NCBI GenBank assembly: GCA_019916065.1
Contig: CM034238.1
Coordinates: forward strand, 30,181,246-30,245,245
Reading direction: 5' to 3'
DNA from: Vitellaria paradoxa
Lineage: Eukaryota; Streptophyta; Magnoliopsida; Ericales; Sapotaceae
Length of the DNA stretch: 64,000 bases
The translations under genes were made by a program, and so were the position numbers. Within the stretch, counting starts at the first letter, position 1; each line of letters begins with the position of its first letter. Below the pieces are notes generated by a model. That model worked only from the letters and a program-made list of their open reading frames with translations, had not been told where the DNA came from and searched no databases. Below are positions 32,783-44,173 of the stretch, piece after piece.

Positions 32783-32977
32783 TTATATTTTGCTAGAGAG
32801 AGGGAATATTGACAAGAGGAGTGAAGATAGGGCTGTCGAATTGAGCTGAAAAGGAACCCGATCTGCCTTAAAGACACCCGCAGGGTCCGGACCGTCCCTC
32901 AGGGGGTCCGGACCACAGTATGCTCGGCCTACCTCCTTCCTTGCAGGGTCCGGACCATTCCCTAGGGGGTCCGGACC
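32783..32977 (-). promoter_or_regulatory. GGTCCGGACC inverted pairs and TATA-like element ahead of the env-position ORF of H
   Basis: Two inverted pairs, 32884-32893 with 32905-32914 and 32947-32956 with 32968-32977, all arms GGTCCGGACC. They lie about 95 bp upstream (minus strand) of a TATA-like AATATAACC (32783-32791), after a CT-rich stretch. They are near copies of the LTR unit and share its CCACAGTA flank. An internal promoter for the env-position ORF is an inference from this likeness. 32978-33122 shows nothing else. Confidence 0.55.
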
Positions 32978-33122
32978 ACAGTAATGGCTCTAAGTCTTGC
33001 TTGTTGCTCTAATTCTCTCAATTTTCCTAATAATACTAACTAAAAAGGAAAAAAAACTAAAATAAATAAACGGCAAGCTAACCTAGATCTACTAATATAC
33101 ACTACAAATACTTGAATGCGGA

Positions 33123-33776
33123 CTATTCATAAGGAGGGGGATCTAAAAGATCCCATGTTTCGATGCAAGCCGCAAAGTTTTGTAAGTATGGTTTCAACTT
33201 ATGCCCATTCACCTTAAAACGATGTTTATTCTTTGGATTTTCAATCTCAATGGCTCCATGATCTGATACATGCGTTACTATGAAAGGACCTGACCACCTA
33301 GATTGTAGTTTCCCTGGGAATAGATGAAGTCGTGAGCGATAAAGTAATACTTTTTGGCCTTCATGAAATGATCGTCGAGCAATATGCCGATCATGTATTT
33401 TCTTTATCCTCTCTTTAGATAGTAAGGCATTCTCATAAGCGTCATTCCGTAACTCTTCCATTTCTGCAATTTGTAGTTTACGGTGTAACCCCGCCTCATC
33501 AAGATTAAAGTTGAAGTTCTTAATTGCCCAATAAGCTTTATGTTCTAATTCAACGGGCAAATGGCATGGTTTACCGTAAACTAACCTGTAGGGAGACATT
33601 CCTAAGGTAGTTTTATATGCAGTGCGATATGCCCATAGGGAATCTGTCAATCGTAGTGACCAATCCTTGCGGTTAGGATTAACCGTCTTTTCTAGGATTG
33701 TCTTAATTTCCCTGTTCGCAAGCTCTACCTGGCCACTCGTCTGGGGGTGATATGGAGTTCCTACTTTATGTGCCAC
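33123..33776 (-). CDS. pol: H gag-pol, 3' part: end of integrase (out of frame with the main ORF)
   Basis: The 217-aa frame continues the integrase after a one-base frameshift. It holds the [16 protein letters not shown] motif with the third catalytic acidic residue, then [20 protein letters not shown] (typical of the integrase core end) and the C-terminal [20 protein letters not shown] fold. It ends with [12 protein letters not shown] just before the stop at 33123. There is no chromodomain, as usual for Athila. It would not be made as an independent protein; it belongs to gag-pol. Confidence 0.9.
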   Translation of the reverse strand: MAHKVGTPYHPQTSGQVELANREIKTILEKTVNPNRKDWSLRLTDSLWAYRTAYKTTLGMSPYRLVYGKPCHLPVELEHKAYWAIKNFNFNLDEAGLHRKLQIAEMEELRNDAYENALLSKERIKKIHDRHIARRSFHEGQKVLLYRSRLHLFPGKLQSRWSGPFIVTHVSDHGAIEIENPKNKHRFKVNGHKLKPYLQNFAACIETWDLLDPPPYE

Positions 33777-33799
33777 CCCATATTTAAGAAATAGAGTGC

Positions 33800-36700
33800 C
33801 TACAGGTCGGTTACAAAATGTTTCCCCCCATCACTAATTATTGCTCGAGGTACCCCGAAGCGTGAAAATATGTTTTCATGGAGGAATTTAAGAACTACTT
33901 TATGGTCGTTTGTCTTAGCAGCTACTGCTTCTACCCATTTAGAAACGTAATCAACTCCTACTAATATGAATTCATACCCAAAGGAGCTTGGAAAAGGACC
34001 CATGAAGTCTATTCCCCAACAATCAAATATTTCCAAAACAAGAATAGGAGATAGAGGCATCATGTTCCTACGAGTCAAGCTACCTAGCCGTTGACATCTG
34101 TCACAGGTGGTACAGAATTGATGAACATCCTTAAATAACGTAGGCCAATAGAATCCACATTGTAATATCTTTGCAGCTGTTTTGTTCGTGGAAAAATGGC
34201 CACCACACGCTTGAGAATGGCAGAACTCAATTATTCCTTGGACTTCCCAGTCAGGAATACACCTACGGATAACTTGGTCAGGGCAATATTTAAATAAATA
34301 CGGATCATCCCAAAAGAAAACTCTTACATTCCTAAGGAATTTCTTCCTATCTTTAGAAGTCCATTCATCCGGGATTTGTCTTGTCACTAAGTAGTTAGCA
34401 ATATCAGCATACCAAGGAGGGGTAGAGGCTGTTATTGCTTGCACATGAAATAGCTGATCATCAGGGAAGCTATCATTGATTTGAGTATCATCTTTAGGAT
34501 AGACTTCAACTGGTAAACGTGACAAATGATCCGCCACCACGTTCTCTACACCTTTCTTATCTTTTATTTCGAGGTCAAACTCTTGTAGTAGCAATATCCA
34601 TCGGAGTAATCGTGGTTTGGCTTCTTTCTTGGTCAACAGGTACTTAAGTGCAGAATGGTCAGTGAAGATGATGACTGTTGAACCAATGAGATAAGATCGA
34701 AATTTCTCAAGGGCAAAGACAACTGCTAGTAATTCTTTTTCAGTTGTTGTGTAGTTCTTTTGAGTGTCATTAAGGGTCTTACTAGCATAATAAATCACAT
34801 GTGCTTTTTTATCTCTTCTCTGTCCTAGTACAGCTCCAATAGCATGGTCACTAGCATCGCACATCAATTCGAATGGCAGTGACCAATCAGGAGTTTGTAA
34901 AATAGGAGCTGTAGTTAGACATCCCTTGAGTTTTTCAAAAGCTTGCTGGCATTGATCAGTCCATTCAAATGATGTATCTTGTGTTAGTAATTTACACAAA
35001 GGTCTGGAAATTTCACTAAATGATTGAATGAACCTTCGATAGAATCCAGCATGTCCCAAGAAAGATCTAATATCTTTTACTGATTGGGGTTTGGGAAGCT
35101 TTTGAATCAGCTCTACTTTCGCCTGATCTACCTGAATACCTTCTCTTGAAACTATGTGCCCCAGAACAATGCCTTGTGTCACCATAAAATGACACTTTTC
35201 CCAGTTAAGGACAAGGTTCTTTTCCTCGCATCGAGTTAATACTAGATCAAGGTGGTGCAAGCATTGCTCGAATGAGTCACCATAGACAGAGAAATCGTCC
35301 ATAAATACTTCGACGATCTCTTCTACCATCTCACTAAATATGCTAATCATGCAACGCTGAAAAGTGGCAGGTGCATTACATAGGCCAAACGGCATTCGTT
35401 TGTATGCAAAGGTGCCAAATGGACAGGTGAATGTAGTTTTGGATTGATCCTCTAAAGCTACCTCTATTTGGTTATAGCCCGAATAGCCATCTAAAAAGCA
35501 GTAATAAGCATGCCCAGCCACTCTTTCTAAAACTTGATCTAAGAATGGAAGAGGAAAGTGGTCTTTTCTAGTACTTGCATTGAGTTTCCTATAATCAATG
35601 CATACTCGCCAGCCAGTTTGCACTCTCGTTGGGACTAGCTCATTATTTTCATTCCGAACTACGGTAATACCTGACTTCTTAGGTACCACTTGCGTAGGAC
35701 TTACCCATTGGGAATCAGAAATTGGGTAAATTATCCCTACATCAAGCAACTTTAGTACCTCAGCCCGTACTACCTCTTTCATATTTGGATTGAGCCTTCT
35801 TTGCATTTGTCGTACCGGCTTGGCGCCCTCTTCTAAATAAATGTAATGTGTGCAAAGGAGTGGACTTATACCTGTTAAATCTGCCACTGACCACCCTAAT
35901 GCTTTCTTATGGGATTTTAACAGCTCTATCAAAATATGTTCTTGGTCAGTAGCCAATTCAGAAGATATTACTACAGGGTATGTTTCTCCTTCACCTAGAA
36001 AAGCATACTTTAAATTCGAAGGTAATGGTTTCCTATCGGGACTTGGGGCTTTCACATTCGAAGATTGAGCTTTGTTCAATAGTGGCCCTAGATTTTCAAA
36101 CATCGGTTTCCAATTACCTATCGACATTAATGGGCAAACGTCTAACCATTCATATAGCATGTTGCTAAGTTCACTAGGTATCATAAAATCCCCTTTTTCT
36201 ATACCACTGCATAGTATTCTTTCTAGAGGGTCTTCTATGAATTCCCTATCAACGTAATTCTGAACAATGGTTTCTACTACGTCTACCTCTTGTACTTCAG
36301 CCACCTCTTTTGGTTGTTTGGCAACATGAAAGATATTTGTTTCAAACTCTATGTTACCAAAGGACATCTTCATGGATCCATTCCTACAATTAATCAAAGC
36401 ATTCGACGTTGCTAAAAATGGACGTCCAAGAATCACAGGTGTCTGATCAGGTGCTGACAAACTGGTTAGTGGTTGTGTATCAAGGATTATAAAATCCACC
36501 GGAAAATAAAAATTTTCCACTTGCACCAGTACATCTTCAACTATACCTCGTGGGACTTTTATAGATCTATCTGCAAGTTGTAGAGTCACACGGGTAGGTT
36601 TAATCTCTCCTAACCCTAGTTGCTCGTACACTGAATAGGGAAGTAAGTTCACACTAGCTCCTAAATCAAGAAGTGCTCGACTAACAAAGAATTTCCCTAT

Positions 36701-38746
36701 ATAACAAGAGATAGTAGGACACCCAGGGTCCTTATATTTCGGGGGTGTGCGACATTGAAGAATAGCACTTGCTTGTTCTGTTAGGAAAGCTTTTTCCTTA
36801 ACATTCAGTCCCCTCTTCACAGTGCATAGCTCTTTCAAGAATTTTGCATACACTGGGATTTGTTTAATTGCATCTAAAAGAGGTATATTGATTTTCACTT
36901 GTTTAAAAACCTCTAGCAATTCAGCTGCTTGAGCTTCTCTCTTAGCTTTCAAGAACCTTTGGGGAAATGGTGCTTTAGGGATATACTCCCTAGGCACTAA
37001 GATAGATTCTTTTTCCTTTTGATTCTCCCCTTTTTCATCCTCACTCTTCTCTTTCTTAGATTCCTCTTCCCTCTTAGCTTTTTCTTCTTCCATGCCTATG
37101 GGTTGTTTTCCTTCCCTCCTATTATCTTCCAACATCCGCTTAGGTTCTAACTCTTCCCTAACCTCAACCATCTTAGGGTGAATGGTTTTATCTATAGTTT
37201 TACCACTCCTAAGCGTCGTGATGTTTTGTACCTGCTCAATATTGCCAGGCATATTGGAAGACCCTTCAACATTTTTCACTTGGGCAATTGGATTTGGACG
37301 TGGTTGAGCAGGGAATTGACCTTTAGGTTGTGTAGTCAACGTTTGGGTTAAAAGAGTCAACTGTCCCCTAATGTCGTCCAAAGTTCTATTATTTTGAGCC
37401 CAAAGTGTGGATTGTGTGTTCATGTATTGTTGAAGTGTTTCTTCTGTGGACCTCTTATTTGGGGGAATATATGGAGTATGAGAAGGTCCCACATTCTGAG
37501 GCAATCCTGGATTAGTGACTGAAACCTGAGGATTTGGAGGAGGTGGAGGGTGATAAGATTGTGGCATTTGAGCTGCTCCATCATTTCTCCAACTAAAATT
37601 TGGATGGTTCCTCACACCCGGATTATATGTTTCAGAATAGGGATTTCCTCCCAAATTCTGTCCACGATATGGAGGTCGGTATTGGTTTATTGCATGGATA
37701 GGAAGTTCACTAGATAGCTGATTTTGCACGACTTCTCTACACAGGGGCATACTAGGACAATCATCCGTTCTATGAGATTGGCTATCACAAGCTACGCAAT
37801 AGACATTTGCTATGGGTTCTTTAACTATAGGTGTGTCCTTTTTACTCTTAAGGGTCTCTATTTCTCGGGTCAGAGTTGCTAGTTTTGCCTTAAGATCATC
37901 GGTTTCACTTAAGTGATGCAAACCTCGAATAGGAGTACCATTAATATTCTGAGTATTCTGAGGTCCCGTGGTATCCCAAGTTTGTGCATTTTCAGCTAAG
38001 AATTCAAAATATTCATAAGCTTCTTCAGGGGTTTTATCGTAAAACTGCCCATTGCACATTGTTTCCACAAATTGTTTCAATTGTGGTGTCAGGGCTCCGT
38101 AGAAGATGCTCGCAAGACGCCAGACTTCAAATCCATGGTGAGGACAGGAATGTAAGAGAGTTTTAAACCTCTCCCAACTTTGGTAGAATGTCTCACCATG
38201 TTGTGAAGCGAAGTTCAGAATCTGATGCTGAATTGCATCAGTTCTATTAGGTGGGAAAAATTTCTTTAAGAATTTGGCTTGCATTTCATCCCAGGTGCGA
38301 ATGGAATTAGATGGTAGGAATTCAAACCATCTAGCAGCCTTATCTTGCAATGAAAATGGGAATAGCTTAAGAAATACGAGCTCTATTTGGCATCCTTGAT
38401 CCTTTATAGTGACACAAATGTTCCTAAAGCGAGTTAAGTGGTCATATGGATTCTCAGAATCCATCCCATGGAAAGTAGGTAACAATTGGATCATCCCTGG
38501 TTTAAAGTGAAAAGTTTGGTTTACAGGCCAAACTATGCAGGATTCAGGAGTATGCCTATTCTGCTGCAAGATATCTCTCAAGGATTGTCTTGCTGCGACA
38601 GCTTGATCTTCAGCAGCCATTTCCAATGGTGGAGTAGGAATTCTAGGAGTTTGAGTTTCTCCTAAAGAGGACTCTAATTCTAAAGGAACAGCTAATGACT
38701 CGGGGCGTAACAATCTACCGTCTTCCCCTCTAATCCAACCGTGCAT
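33800..38746 (-). CDS. gag-pol: H gag-pol polyprotein, 1648 aa, frameshifted in integrase
   Basis: Domains by residue: gag capsid-like 100-250; CCHC zinc knuckle C317, C320, H325, C330; Pro-rich 395-430; acidic/Lys-rich linker 520-580; protease with D694-L-G and VILGRPFL at 771-778. RT follows at about 975-1240, with FMDD at 1148-1151, then RNase H about 1290-1410 with D1297 and D1363. Integrase has HHCC H1510, H1517, C1545, C1548 and catalytic D1580 and D1639. The frame ends nine residues after D1639 because one T of a T run near 33820 is missing compared with F; the next frame (33123-33776) carries the rest. gag and pol are in one frame with no stop between them. Start chosen: the first ATG after the primer site, 160 bp into the internal region, in frame without an upstream extension. 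It makes H a recently inactivated or trans-dependent copy, unless the deletion is a sequencing error. Confidence 0.93.
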   Translation of the reverse strand: MHGWIRGEDGRLLRPESLAVPLELESSLGETQTPRIPTPPLEMAAEDQAVAARQSLRDILQQNRHTPESCIVWPVNQTFHFKPGMIQLLPTFHGMDSENPYDHLTRFRNICVTIKDQGCQIELVFLKLFPFSLQDKAARWFEFLPSNSIRTWDEMQAKFLKKFFPPNRTDAIQHQILNFASQHGETFYQSWERFKTLLHSCPHHGFEVWRLASIFYGALTPQLKQFVETMCNGQFYDKTPEEAYEYFEFLAENAQTWDTTGPQNTQNINGTPIRGLHHLSETDDLKAKLATLTREIETLKSKKDTPIVKEPIANVYCVACDSQSHRTDDCPSMPLCREVVQNQLSSELPIHAINQYRPPYRGQNLGGNPYSETYNPGVRNHPNFSWRNDGAAQMPQSYHPPPPPNPQVSVTNPGLPQNVGPSHTPYIPPNKRSTEETLQQYMNTQSTLWAQNNRTLDDIRGQLTLLTQTLTTQPKGQFPAQPRPNPIAQVKNVEGSSNMPGNIEQVQNITTLRSGKTIDKTIHPKMVEVREELEPKRMLEDNRREGKQPIGMEEEKAKREEESKKEKSEDEKGENQKEKESILVPREYIPKAPFPQRFLKAKREAQAAELLEVFKQVKINIPLLDAIKQIPVYAKFLKELCTVKRGLNVKEKAFLTEQASAILQCRTPPKYKDPGCPTISCYIGKFFVSRALLDLGASVNLLPYSVYEQLGLGEIKPTRVTLQLADRSIKVPRGIVEDVLVQVENFYFPVDFIILDTQPLTSLSAPDQTPVILGRPFLATSNALINCRNGSMKMSFGNIEFETNIFHVAKQPKEVAEVQEVDVVETIVQNYVDREFIEDPLERILCSGIEKGDFMIPSELSNMLYEWLDVCPLMSIGNWKPMFENLGPLLNKAQSSNVKAPSPDRKPLPSNLKYAFLGEGETYPVVISSELATDQEHILIELLKSHKKALGWSVADLTGISPLLCTHYIYLEEGAKPVRQMQRRLNPNMKEVVRAEVLKLLDVGIIYPISDSQWVSPTQVVPKKSGITVVRNENNELVPTRVQTGWRVCIDYRKLNASTRKDHFPLPFLDQVLERVAGHAYYCFLDGYSGYNQIEVALEDQSKTTFTCPFGTFAYKRMPFGLCNAPATFQRCMISIFSEMVEEIVEVFMDDFSVYGDSFEQCLHHLDLVLTRCEEKNLVLNWEKCHFMVTQGIVLGHIVSREGIQVDQAKVELIQKLPKPQSVKDIRSFLGHAGFYRRFIQSFSEISRPLCKLLTQDTSFEWTDQCQQAFEKLKGCLTTAPILQTPDWSLPFELMCDASDHAIGAVLGQRRDKKAHVIYYASKTLNDTQKNYTTTEKELLAVVFALEKFRSYLIGSTVIIFTDHSALKYLLTKKEAKPRLLRWILLLQEFDLEIKDKKGVENVVADHLSRLPVEVYPKDDTQINDSFPDDQLFHVQAITASTPPWYADIANYLVTRQIPDEWTSKDRKKFLRNVRVFFWDDPYLFKYCPDQVIRRCIPDWEVQGIIEFCHSQACGGHFSTNKTAAKILQCGFYWPTLFKDVHQFCTTCDRCQRLGSLTRRNMMPLSPILVLEIFDCWGIDFMGPFPSSFGYEFILVGVDYVSKWVEAVAAKTNDHKVVLKFLHENIFSRFGVPRAIISDGGKHFVTDL

Positions 38747-38884
38747 AAGCCAAGCGAATTTTTCTAAGAAAAATTTAACTAAGAGAGATCAACTTTCAAA
38801 TTTTTAATTTTTAAATTTTTAATTTTTTTTTTTTTTTTTTTTTTATCCTAAAGATTCTAAGAACCTAAAAACTAAAATTGGCGT
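38747..38884 (-). other. Short 5' leader of H between primer site and gag
   Basis: About 140 bp, with a run of about 24 A on the minus strand (38821-38844) and the repeated AAATTTAAAAATT nearby. No other feature is seen. Confidence 0.6.
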
Positions 38885-38902
38885 TCCCCGGCAACGGCGC
38901 CA
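38885..38902 (-). other. Primer binding site of H (tRNA-Asp)
   Basis: The plus strand reads TCCCCGGCAACGGCGCCA, the expected 3' end (with CA of CCA) of plant tRNA-Asp. The site is 6 nt from the LTR. Use of tRNA-Asp is typical of Athila/Tat elements. It is not a tRNA gene. Confidence 0.92.
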
Positions 38903-38908
38903 AAAACT

Positions 38909-40810
38909 TGACCGCTCGTAAATAGTGCAGTGCTAATTAACCCCCAAGTGCAAGGGTGTGCGGTGTAGTTTTAATCTCGGTGAGTCCGAGGTCGAATCCA
39001 CAGGGAAGCCTATGTGTTTCAGTTTCTAAGTTCAAATATGAATTGTAGGATTGAATTAGAATTAAAGTTGCAATTAACTTAAATTAGATTTGATAGAGTT
39101 GAAATTTGAGAAATTAAACTAAAAACAAAGTAATTACTAATTAAAGGAATATTTCAACTTAAATAAAATTCGAACTAATTTAAACAACTCAGCAATTAAA
39201 ATTACTAAACTTAAATTTAAAGAATAATCTAATCTAATTGCAAACAAGATTTATAAGAAATTTAAAGCAGTGATTTTATCAAATTGAAATTCTAATAAAA
39301 AAGGGTTCTTGATTCAACCTTCACAATTCCAAGTAATCTGTTATTTCACCAAGGGATGATTTTAAATACAATCCATAGTTCACGTCAAAGGATCTATGGA
39401 TTGGGAAAGATTTTCAATACATTCCAAAATTCCTCGATACACAGTTTTAAATTCACGTCTCATTATGGAAGATAAAACTGGAAAGATTTTCTGATAAAAA
39501 TACTCGAGTTCAAATCTAGATTTAAATTGTTTAAAAATTATCAAGAAAATTATAATCAAGAGTGTTTATCAGTGATTACAGAGAATATGAACAAACACTC
39601 TTGTTTTCAAAGGTTTTCCAAACAACAAATCAAGTTTGAAAATAGTAGATCACTTCACATAGGCTTTTGAAACCCATGTGAAGGATCTACACACATCCCT
39701 CAGTTCATAACAAATTACCCTTCATTGATTCAGTGAATCAAGAACAAAGGTTTTTACCCTAGCATGCTTTGAAACAACTTAACAGGCTTAGATGAAGACA
39801 TAACTGTTAAAGCTTCAAAAACGTAATTAAAACAGTCCTAATGAATGTAAAACCTACCTACGAACATTCAATTAATAATAATGAACCAAAACGAAATACT
39901 AGCTTAATTAAAATTAGACCTTAAGATCAAAACGTGCAGCATTCGTATCAAACTCTAAACGAAACCCTAATATTTTAAAGCATCCAAAAATTAAACAAAC
40001 TAATGGCATTAATCATAAAAATCATCCAAAACATCCAAAAACTAATGAAGAGCAAGAATGAAATATTAACTTACTTGAAAACGAACTTTAAATTAAGAAC
40101 TTGAGTAGCAATCGCAAGTGACAATCGTCTTAAAAACTTGAAGTACGTAAAGTAGTAACATTCACGAATAACAAATCTTCAAAATCTTCCAATAAATAAA
40201 TACCTAGAACTAAACTTAAACCTAAGAGAAGTAGGAGAAGAGGAAGAAGAACAATATGTAGCAGCCCCCCCCATTCGGCTACAAAGTATCATATATATAA
40301 GCAAACACAAAACCCTAATTAGCCAACACGCGGAGCTCAATTCCGTATAGGGGGGTCCGGACCGTCCCTCAGGGGGTCCGGACCACAGTGTGTGGTTTCT
40401 TCAATCGGCTGGAAGGCGAGCTTTCTGTGGTCGGGACCGTCAAGCAAGGGGGTCCGGACCACAGTGTACATGAAATTCTCTTCAACAGTTCCAGCTTTCT
40501 GTGGTCGGGACCGTCAAGCAAGGGGGTCCGGACCACAGTGTATAGATTTCTTCAATGTTTGCTCCTCCATTTAAGCCAACTCTTGGGGAAGTTTGAACCG
40601 TTGTTGACACGCTTTGTTCTCCTTTGTTTCCTTCCTCCTTGGAGTTGTCAAAATCACTGTCTTCTTCGTTGAATTCACCATTTTTCCTGCGATTGACAAA
40701 ATGGTTTTCGTAAGTGATAAAATAGTGATAAATCATGAGGAAAACATAGTAAAACATGTAAATGAGTGTGCAAAAGTGTCGTTTGTAATTACACTTTTCG
40801 AGTGTAATCA
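38909..40810 (-). repeat. 5' LTR of H
   Basis: It is 1902 bp. It differs from the 3' LTR at about eight places: three one-base length changes in homopolymers, one inserted G near 40116, and four substitutions. TATA box at 40291-40300, palindrome array at 40354-40534. Transcription should start just below the TATA box and run toward lower coordinates. Confidence 0.95.
40354..40534 (-). promoter_or_regulatory. Promoter-proximal GGTCC inverted-pair array in the 5' LTR of H
   Basis: Same three units as at 28492-28672 (offset 11862), unchanged. In this copy they stand upstream of the promoter that would drive gag-pol. The arms are CpG-containing in an otherwise AT-rich LTR. Confidence 0.75.
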
Positions 40811-40815
40811 CCCGT

Positions 40816-43146
40816 GGTCCATGAGGGGCGCCCCACTTGTACAGATAGACAACAGTAAGCTGACCTCTGCATTTTCCAGCCAAGCCTTACCCTATTAACA
40901 CCTATACCTAGCTAGGGGTGAAGGGAAGCTTGAGAATTACTGTTTGGAGGTTTAAAATATTGTTAATATATATATATTTGGTTGATTTGATGCAAGAAGA
41001 GAGAAGGAGAGAGATTTTGGATGTTTTGGAGGAGCACCGGGAGAGGAAGTGGAAACTGAAAGTTTTGAAGGAGTGGTAAGTTGCTCAAAGCCTAGCCAAA
41101 TGTAAATTAATTTTAAGGGATTGAAATTGAGTTCCCAAAGAACATTTTCATGTATTTTGTTTGTTGTTTGGATCAAAGGGTGAAGAGATCAATCAAGCCA
41201 AAGTTGGGAGCCAAAACCGAGTGTTCATTACCTCACTTGATCCACTTTGTTCAAACTCAAGGTAGGGATTCCTAGTCTCATTTTAGCATATATGGGATGT
41301 ATTTGAGCTAGTAAATACTTCTATGAATTTTATTTAAGATTTGAGAACCTTGGAGGTGGAATTTGTGTGGATAAATGGGTATATATATATATATATGTAT
41401 AGGTTGAATCAAGATTTTTGTATTGAAGGAATGGATGGATTAAAATTGGTTTTGATGGACTTTTTAGAGTCTTCTAGGTCCTAGACAACCCAAGAAAATG
41501 AGATACTAGGTTAGGTATCGGATTGGGTAAAGTTTGGAACCTAGAAGCATGGCTTAAAGCTTGAACCAGAGCAGAGTAACATTCTGGACAACAGAGGGGC
41601 GCCCGTGAACTTATGTGGGGCGCCCGTGAATTTATGTGGGACGCCCATGACCCTTGAGGGGCGCCCACCGAGAGCAAGTGACTTTTCCTGTCTTTGCTAA
41701 GTTTGACCTCCTACCCTATACTTATGAATGTGTTGGTAATTTGCTCTTATATGAAACTTTTAATTGATTAATTGCATGGATTTTAAAATGGAAATAAGCT
41801 CTTAAAAGTGATTAAGGATTGATTATCTTAAACCTATGAGATTAAGCTTGTAAAGGGGAATGTTTGCTACCGTGAATGAAATGAATTGGAAGTCTACTTT
41901 GAGATAAGAGTCTTAATTGAAGAGAACTGTGAATATGCCTTAATATAAACTAAATGTTGAAGTTTATGAACTTGATATTAATTTAATGAAATGTGACTTG
42001 ACAAAAGGGAACTCATATTCATAACATTGAAAAATGTTGAATGTTTAATGATGTTTGATCAATGTTGATATGTGATGAATTGTGGGATGAACCAAAATGT
42101 GGAAATGTGTTGCGGGAAAGTGTGTGAGGTTGAATGTGAATCTATGAATGATGAGATGTCATGTGATGAATGATTGTTTGTGTGCGGGGGCCGTGGTGGG
42201 GTGCAGAAATAGGAAGGGTTTAGATAGTACCCTCGGGTTGAGAGTCCCGGAACTTGTGCAGGGTTTGGTGTCAATGCCAGTGGGTTAGTAGCCCACAACA
42301 TTGTGTGTGTTTTTGGCTCCTCGTGGCCCTAGACGGTGATCCTAAATGACGACATCGATTTATCATTTTCGTTGGGTATTGGCCTATAAAAGACGATGAT
42401 GTGTATGCACCCAAGCCCCGATGACTTGTTTGGTTATGGTTGTGTAATGTGATGATGAATGGATGATGATGTGAATATGGTTACTTGATGGAATGATATT
42501 GAATGATGAAATAGTGTTGAAATGTGAATGGAATCGAAGTTTGTATTGTAAAACATAAACATTAATCGAAATTGAAATCTTAAACTTTGACATTGTTGCT
42601 TAAGTATATGTTTTCACCTGGTTTGGTCGATGGAAATGATAATGTAATGTTATGAATATAGACAATGTTAAAATGGATAACCTTATTTGGGATGCATTGT
42701 ATGGTTAGATTGCATACCATATATGTTTTCTTGAGACTTTGTGGGCACAAGTGGACCCGTGCTCACATCCCTACAGACTTTGATGCAGGTACACGCAATA
42801 TCAACCAAGTGGGCTAATGGGTTTGGATTAGGAGGTTATGCATGAGCTCTACCAAGCTTAGCAAAGCTCTTGGTCATCTAGTTTAAATTTCTTTTGGGAA
42901 TTGTAATGTTGTACATTTATAAAATCCTTCGATTTGGTTGTAATGGCCATAAGGCCAAGGTTATGCGATTTGGGAATGGTGTATGTAGTTAGTGATTTGG
43001 CAATAGTCATGATTTAACTCATGTTACTTTATGTATTGGGCTCACTAGCTTACGTTGCGTTGCTCTGATCATGGGATTGGTTATGTTAGTGCATGTTGTG
43101 TGTATTTATCACTCACCCCTCAGGTCACGAGATTCGGGGCGTGACA
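40816..43146 (+). repeat. 5' LTR of C, right part
   Basis: It continues from the TSD at 40811 with GGTCCATGAGGGGCGCCCC, then TATA tract (40965-40978), GA-rich leader, GC array 2 (41594-41670, units GGGGCGCCCGTGAA), conserved GC block (42180-42410) and the end GGGGCGTGACA. Confidence 0.92.
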
Positions 43147-43148
43147 GG

Positions 43149-43161
43149 TTGGTATCAAAGC
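43149..43161 (+). other. Primer binding site of C
   Basis: TTGGTATCAAAGC, two bases after the LTR, identical to that of A and one base unlike D and B. Confidence 0.87.
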
Positions 43162-43275
43162 GCTAGGTCAAAATACCTAGGGACATGGGAAGTCTTGCAT
43201 CTCATATTGCATGCTTGAATGTGATTGGATTGAATTTTTATCTTGGAATCTAACTTGTCTTCTTTAAATTTTTAG

Positions 43276-43859
43276 ATGGGATTTGAGAAAGGGGAAAGCA
43301 ATGGTACCAAAGCCCAGTCAATTGAAAAGGAGATAGTGTGGCCTAGTGACAACATCTTCACCCAAGTAGCAACCGAGGGTTTAACTGAAGCTCAAACCCA
43401 AAATGTGACGGAGAGTATAGAAGAGATAAGCAGGGTGCCAACAACTTTAGGTCATCAAATGGTACCCTACTATGGGATGCCATACCCAGTTTCATATCCA
43501 GCACCTTATCCATATTAGAGTGTGATGCCTGTTCCGTACCAGTCTGTCTACCTGGTAATGGTAGTACAGAATGTAATTGTGATTGTACCTACCCTTCTCG
43601 CGAATTCAACCATGGCATCAGATATGATGATAGAACCCAACCCAAGTGTTCAGAATGTTAATCCACGGGAAGTTAGCTCTAATGTTAGGAAATGGGTGGA
43701 AGTACTAGTGATGAGGAAGATCGGCTGCAGGGACTATGTGTAGGCTGTCATAGGCGAGGACAGATACGTTATTGTTGCCCTCAGCAATGTATCAAGTGCT
43801 GTACTTATTATGGTCGAAAGAGGCACTCTCGTAGCTCGTGCCCATATCGTAGGGTTTGA
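43276..43859 (+). pseudogene. Element C pre-gag ORF with Pro/Tyr-rich segment and two near-intact zinc knuckles
   Basis: Homologue of the ORF at 17345-17941 in A. It starts MGFEKGESNGTKAQSIEKE and has MPYPVSYPAPYPY, then a TAG nonsense codon (43516-43518) where A has CAG. The same frame then runs on to NPREVSSNVR. A frameshift near 43690 is needed to reach an acidic GSTSDEEDRL stretch and the Cys-rich end. The end shows C-x2-C-x4-Q-x4-C and a second Cys/His cluster ending KRHSRSSC, then PYRRV. Comparing A and C, the ancestral clusters fit two CCHC knuckles. The role is unknown; nucleic-acid binding is inferred. 43860-44173, between it and gag, shows no gene. Confidence 0.72.
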
Positions 43860-44173
43860 GATGTAGGAATGTAAAGGGGAAAATTTTGGAAAGGCAATTC
43901 CCCTAGTGGTAATCGGAATGGTTGATAGCCTAAGGACTTATGTCATGATATGTTATGTACTCTTTTAATTTTAGTTGGTAGATTGACTTGGAATTTTGTA
44001 ATGTTAGAACTTCTATGGTAGTGCTAATGGAAGTAAGATCATGTTGTTATGTTAAAACCTTTATGAATGTGCTGGACTGTTGTGTTGTTGTTATGAGATT
44101 AAGTTATGCTCTATTCTGATCTTAAATATTGATTTAATACTGTTATTTTATGCCTTGATATCCTTTAGATAAA

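Larger units (their letters stand above)
27045..40810 (-). mobile_element. Element H: young, almost complete Athila-like Ty3/gypsy retrotransposon
   Basis: It is 13,766 bp with an exact TSD CCCGT (27040-27044 and 40811-40815). The LTRs are 1902 bp (5', 38909-40810) and 1904 bp (3', 27045-28948) and differ at only about eight positions by eye, so insertion is recent. On the minus strand the order is 5' LTR, tRNA-Asp primer site, gag-pol (38746 to 33123, one frameshift), GGTCC palindrome array and leader, env-position ORF (32346 to 31261), a 2.3-kb noncoding stretch, polypurine tract and 3' LTR. The DLG protease, lack of a chromodomain and large post-pol ORF fit the Athila group. Confidence 0.95.

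Noticed and set aside
38885..38902. Match to the 3' end of a tRNA-Asp gene
   Set aside because: Only 18 bases match, next to an LTR. It is the primer binding site of H, with no tRNA body around it.
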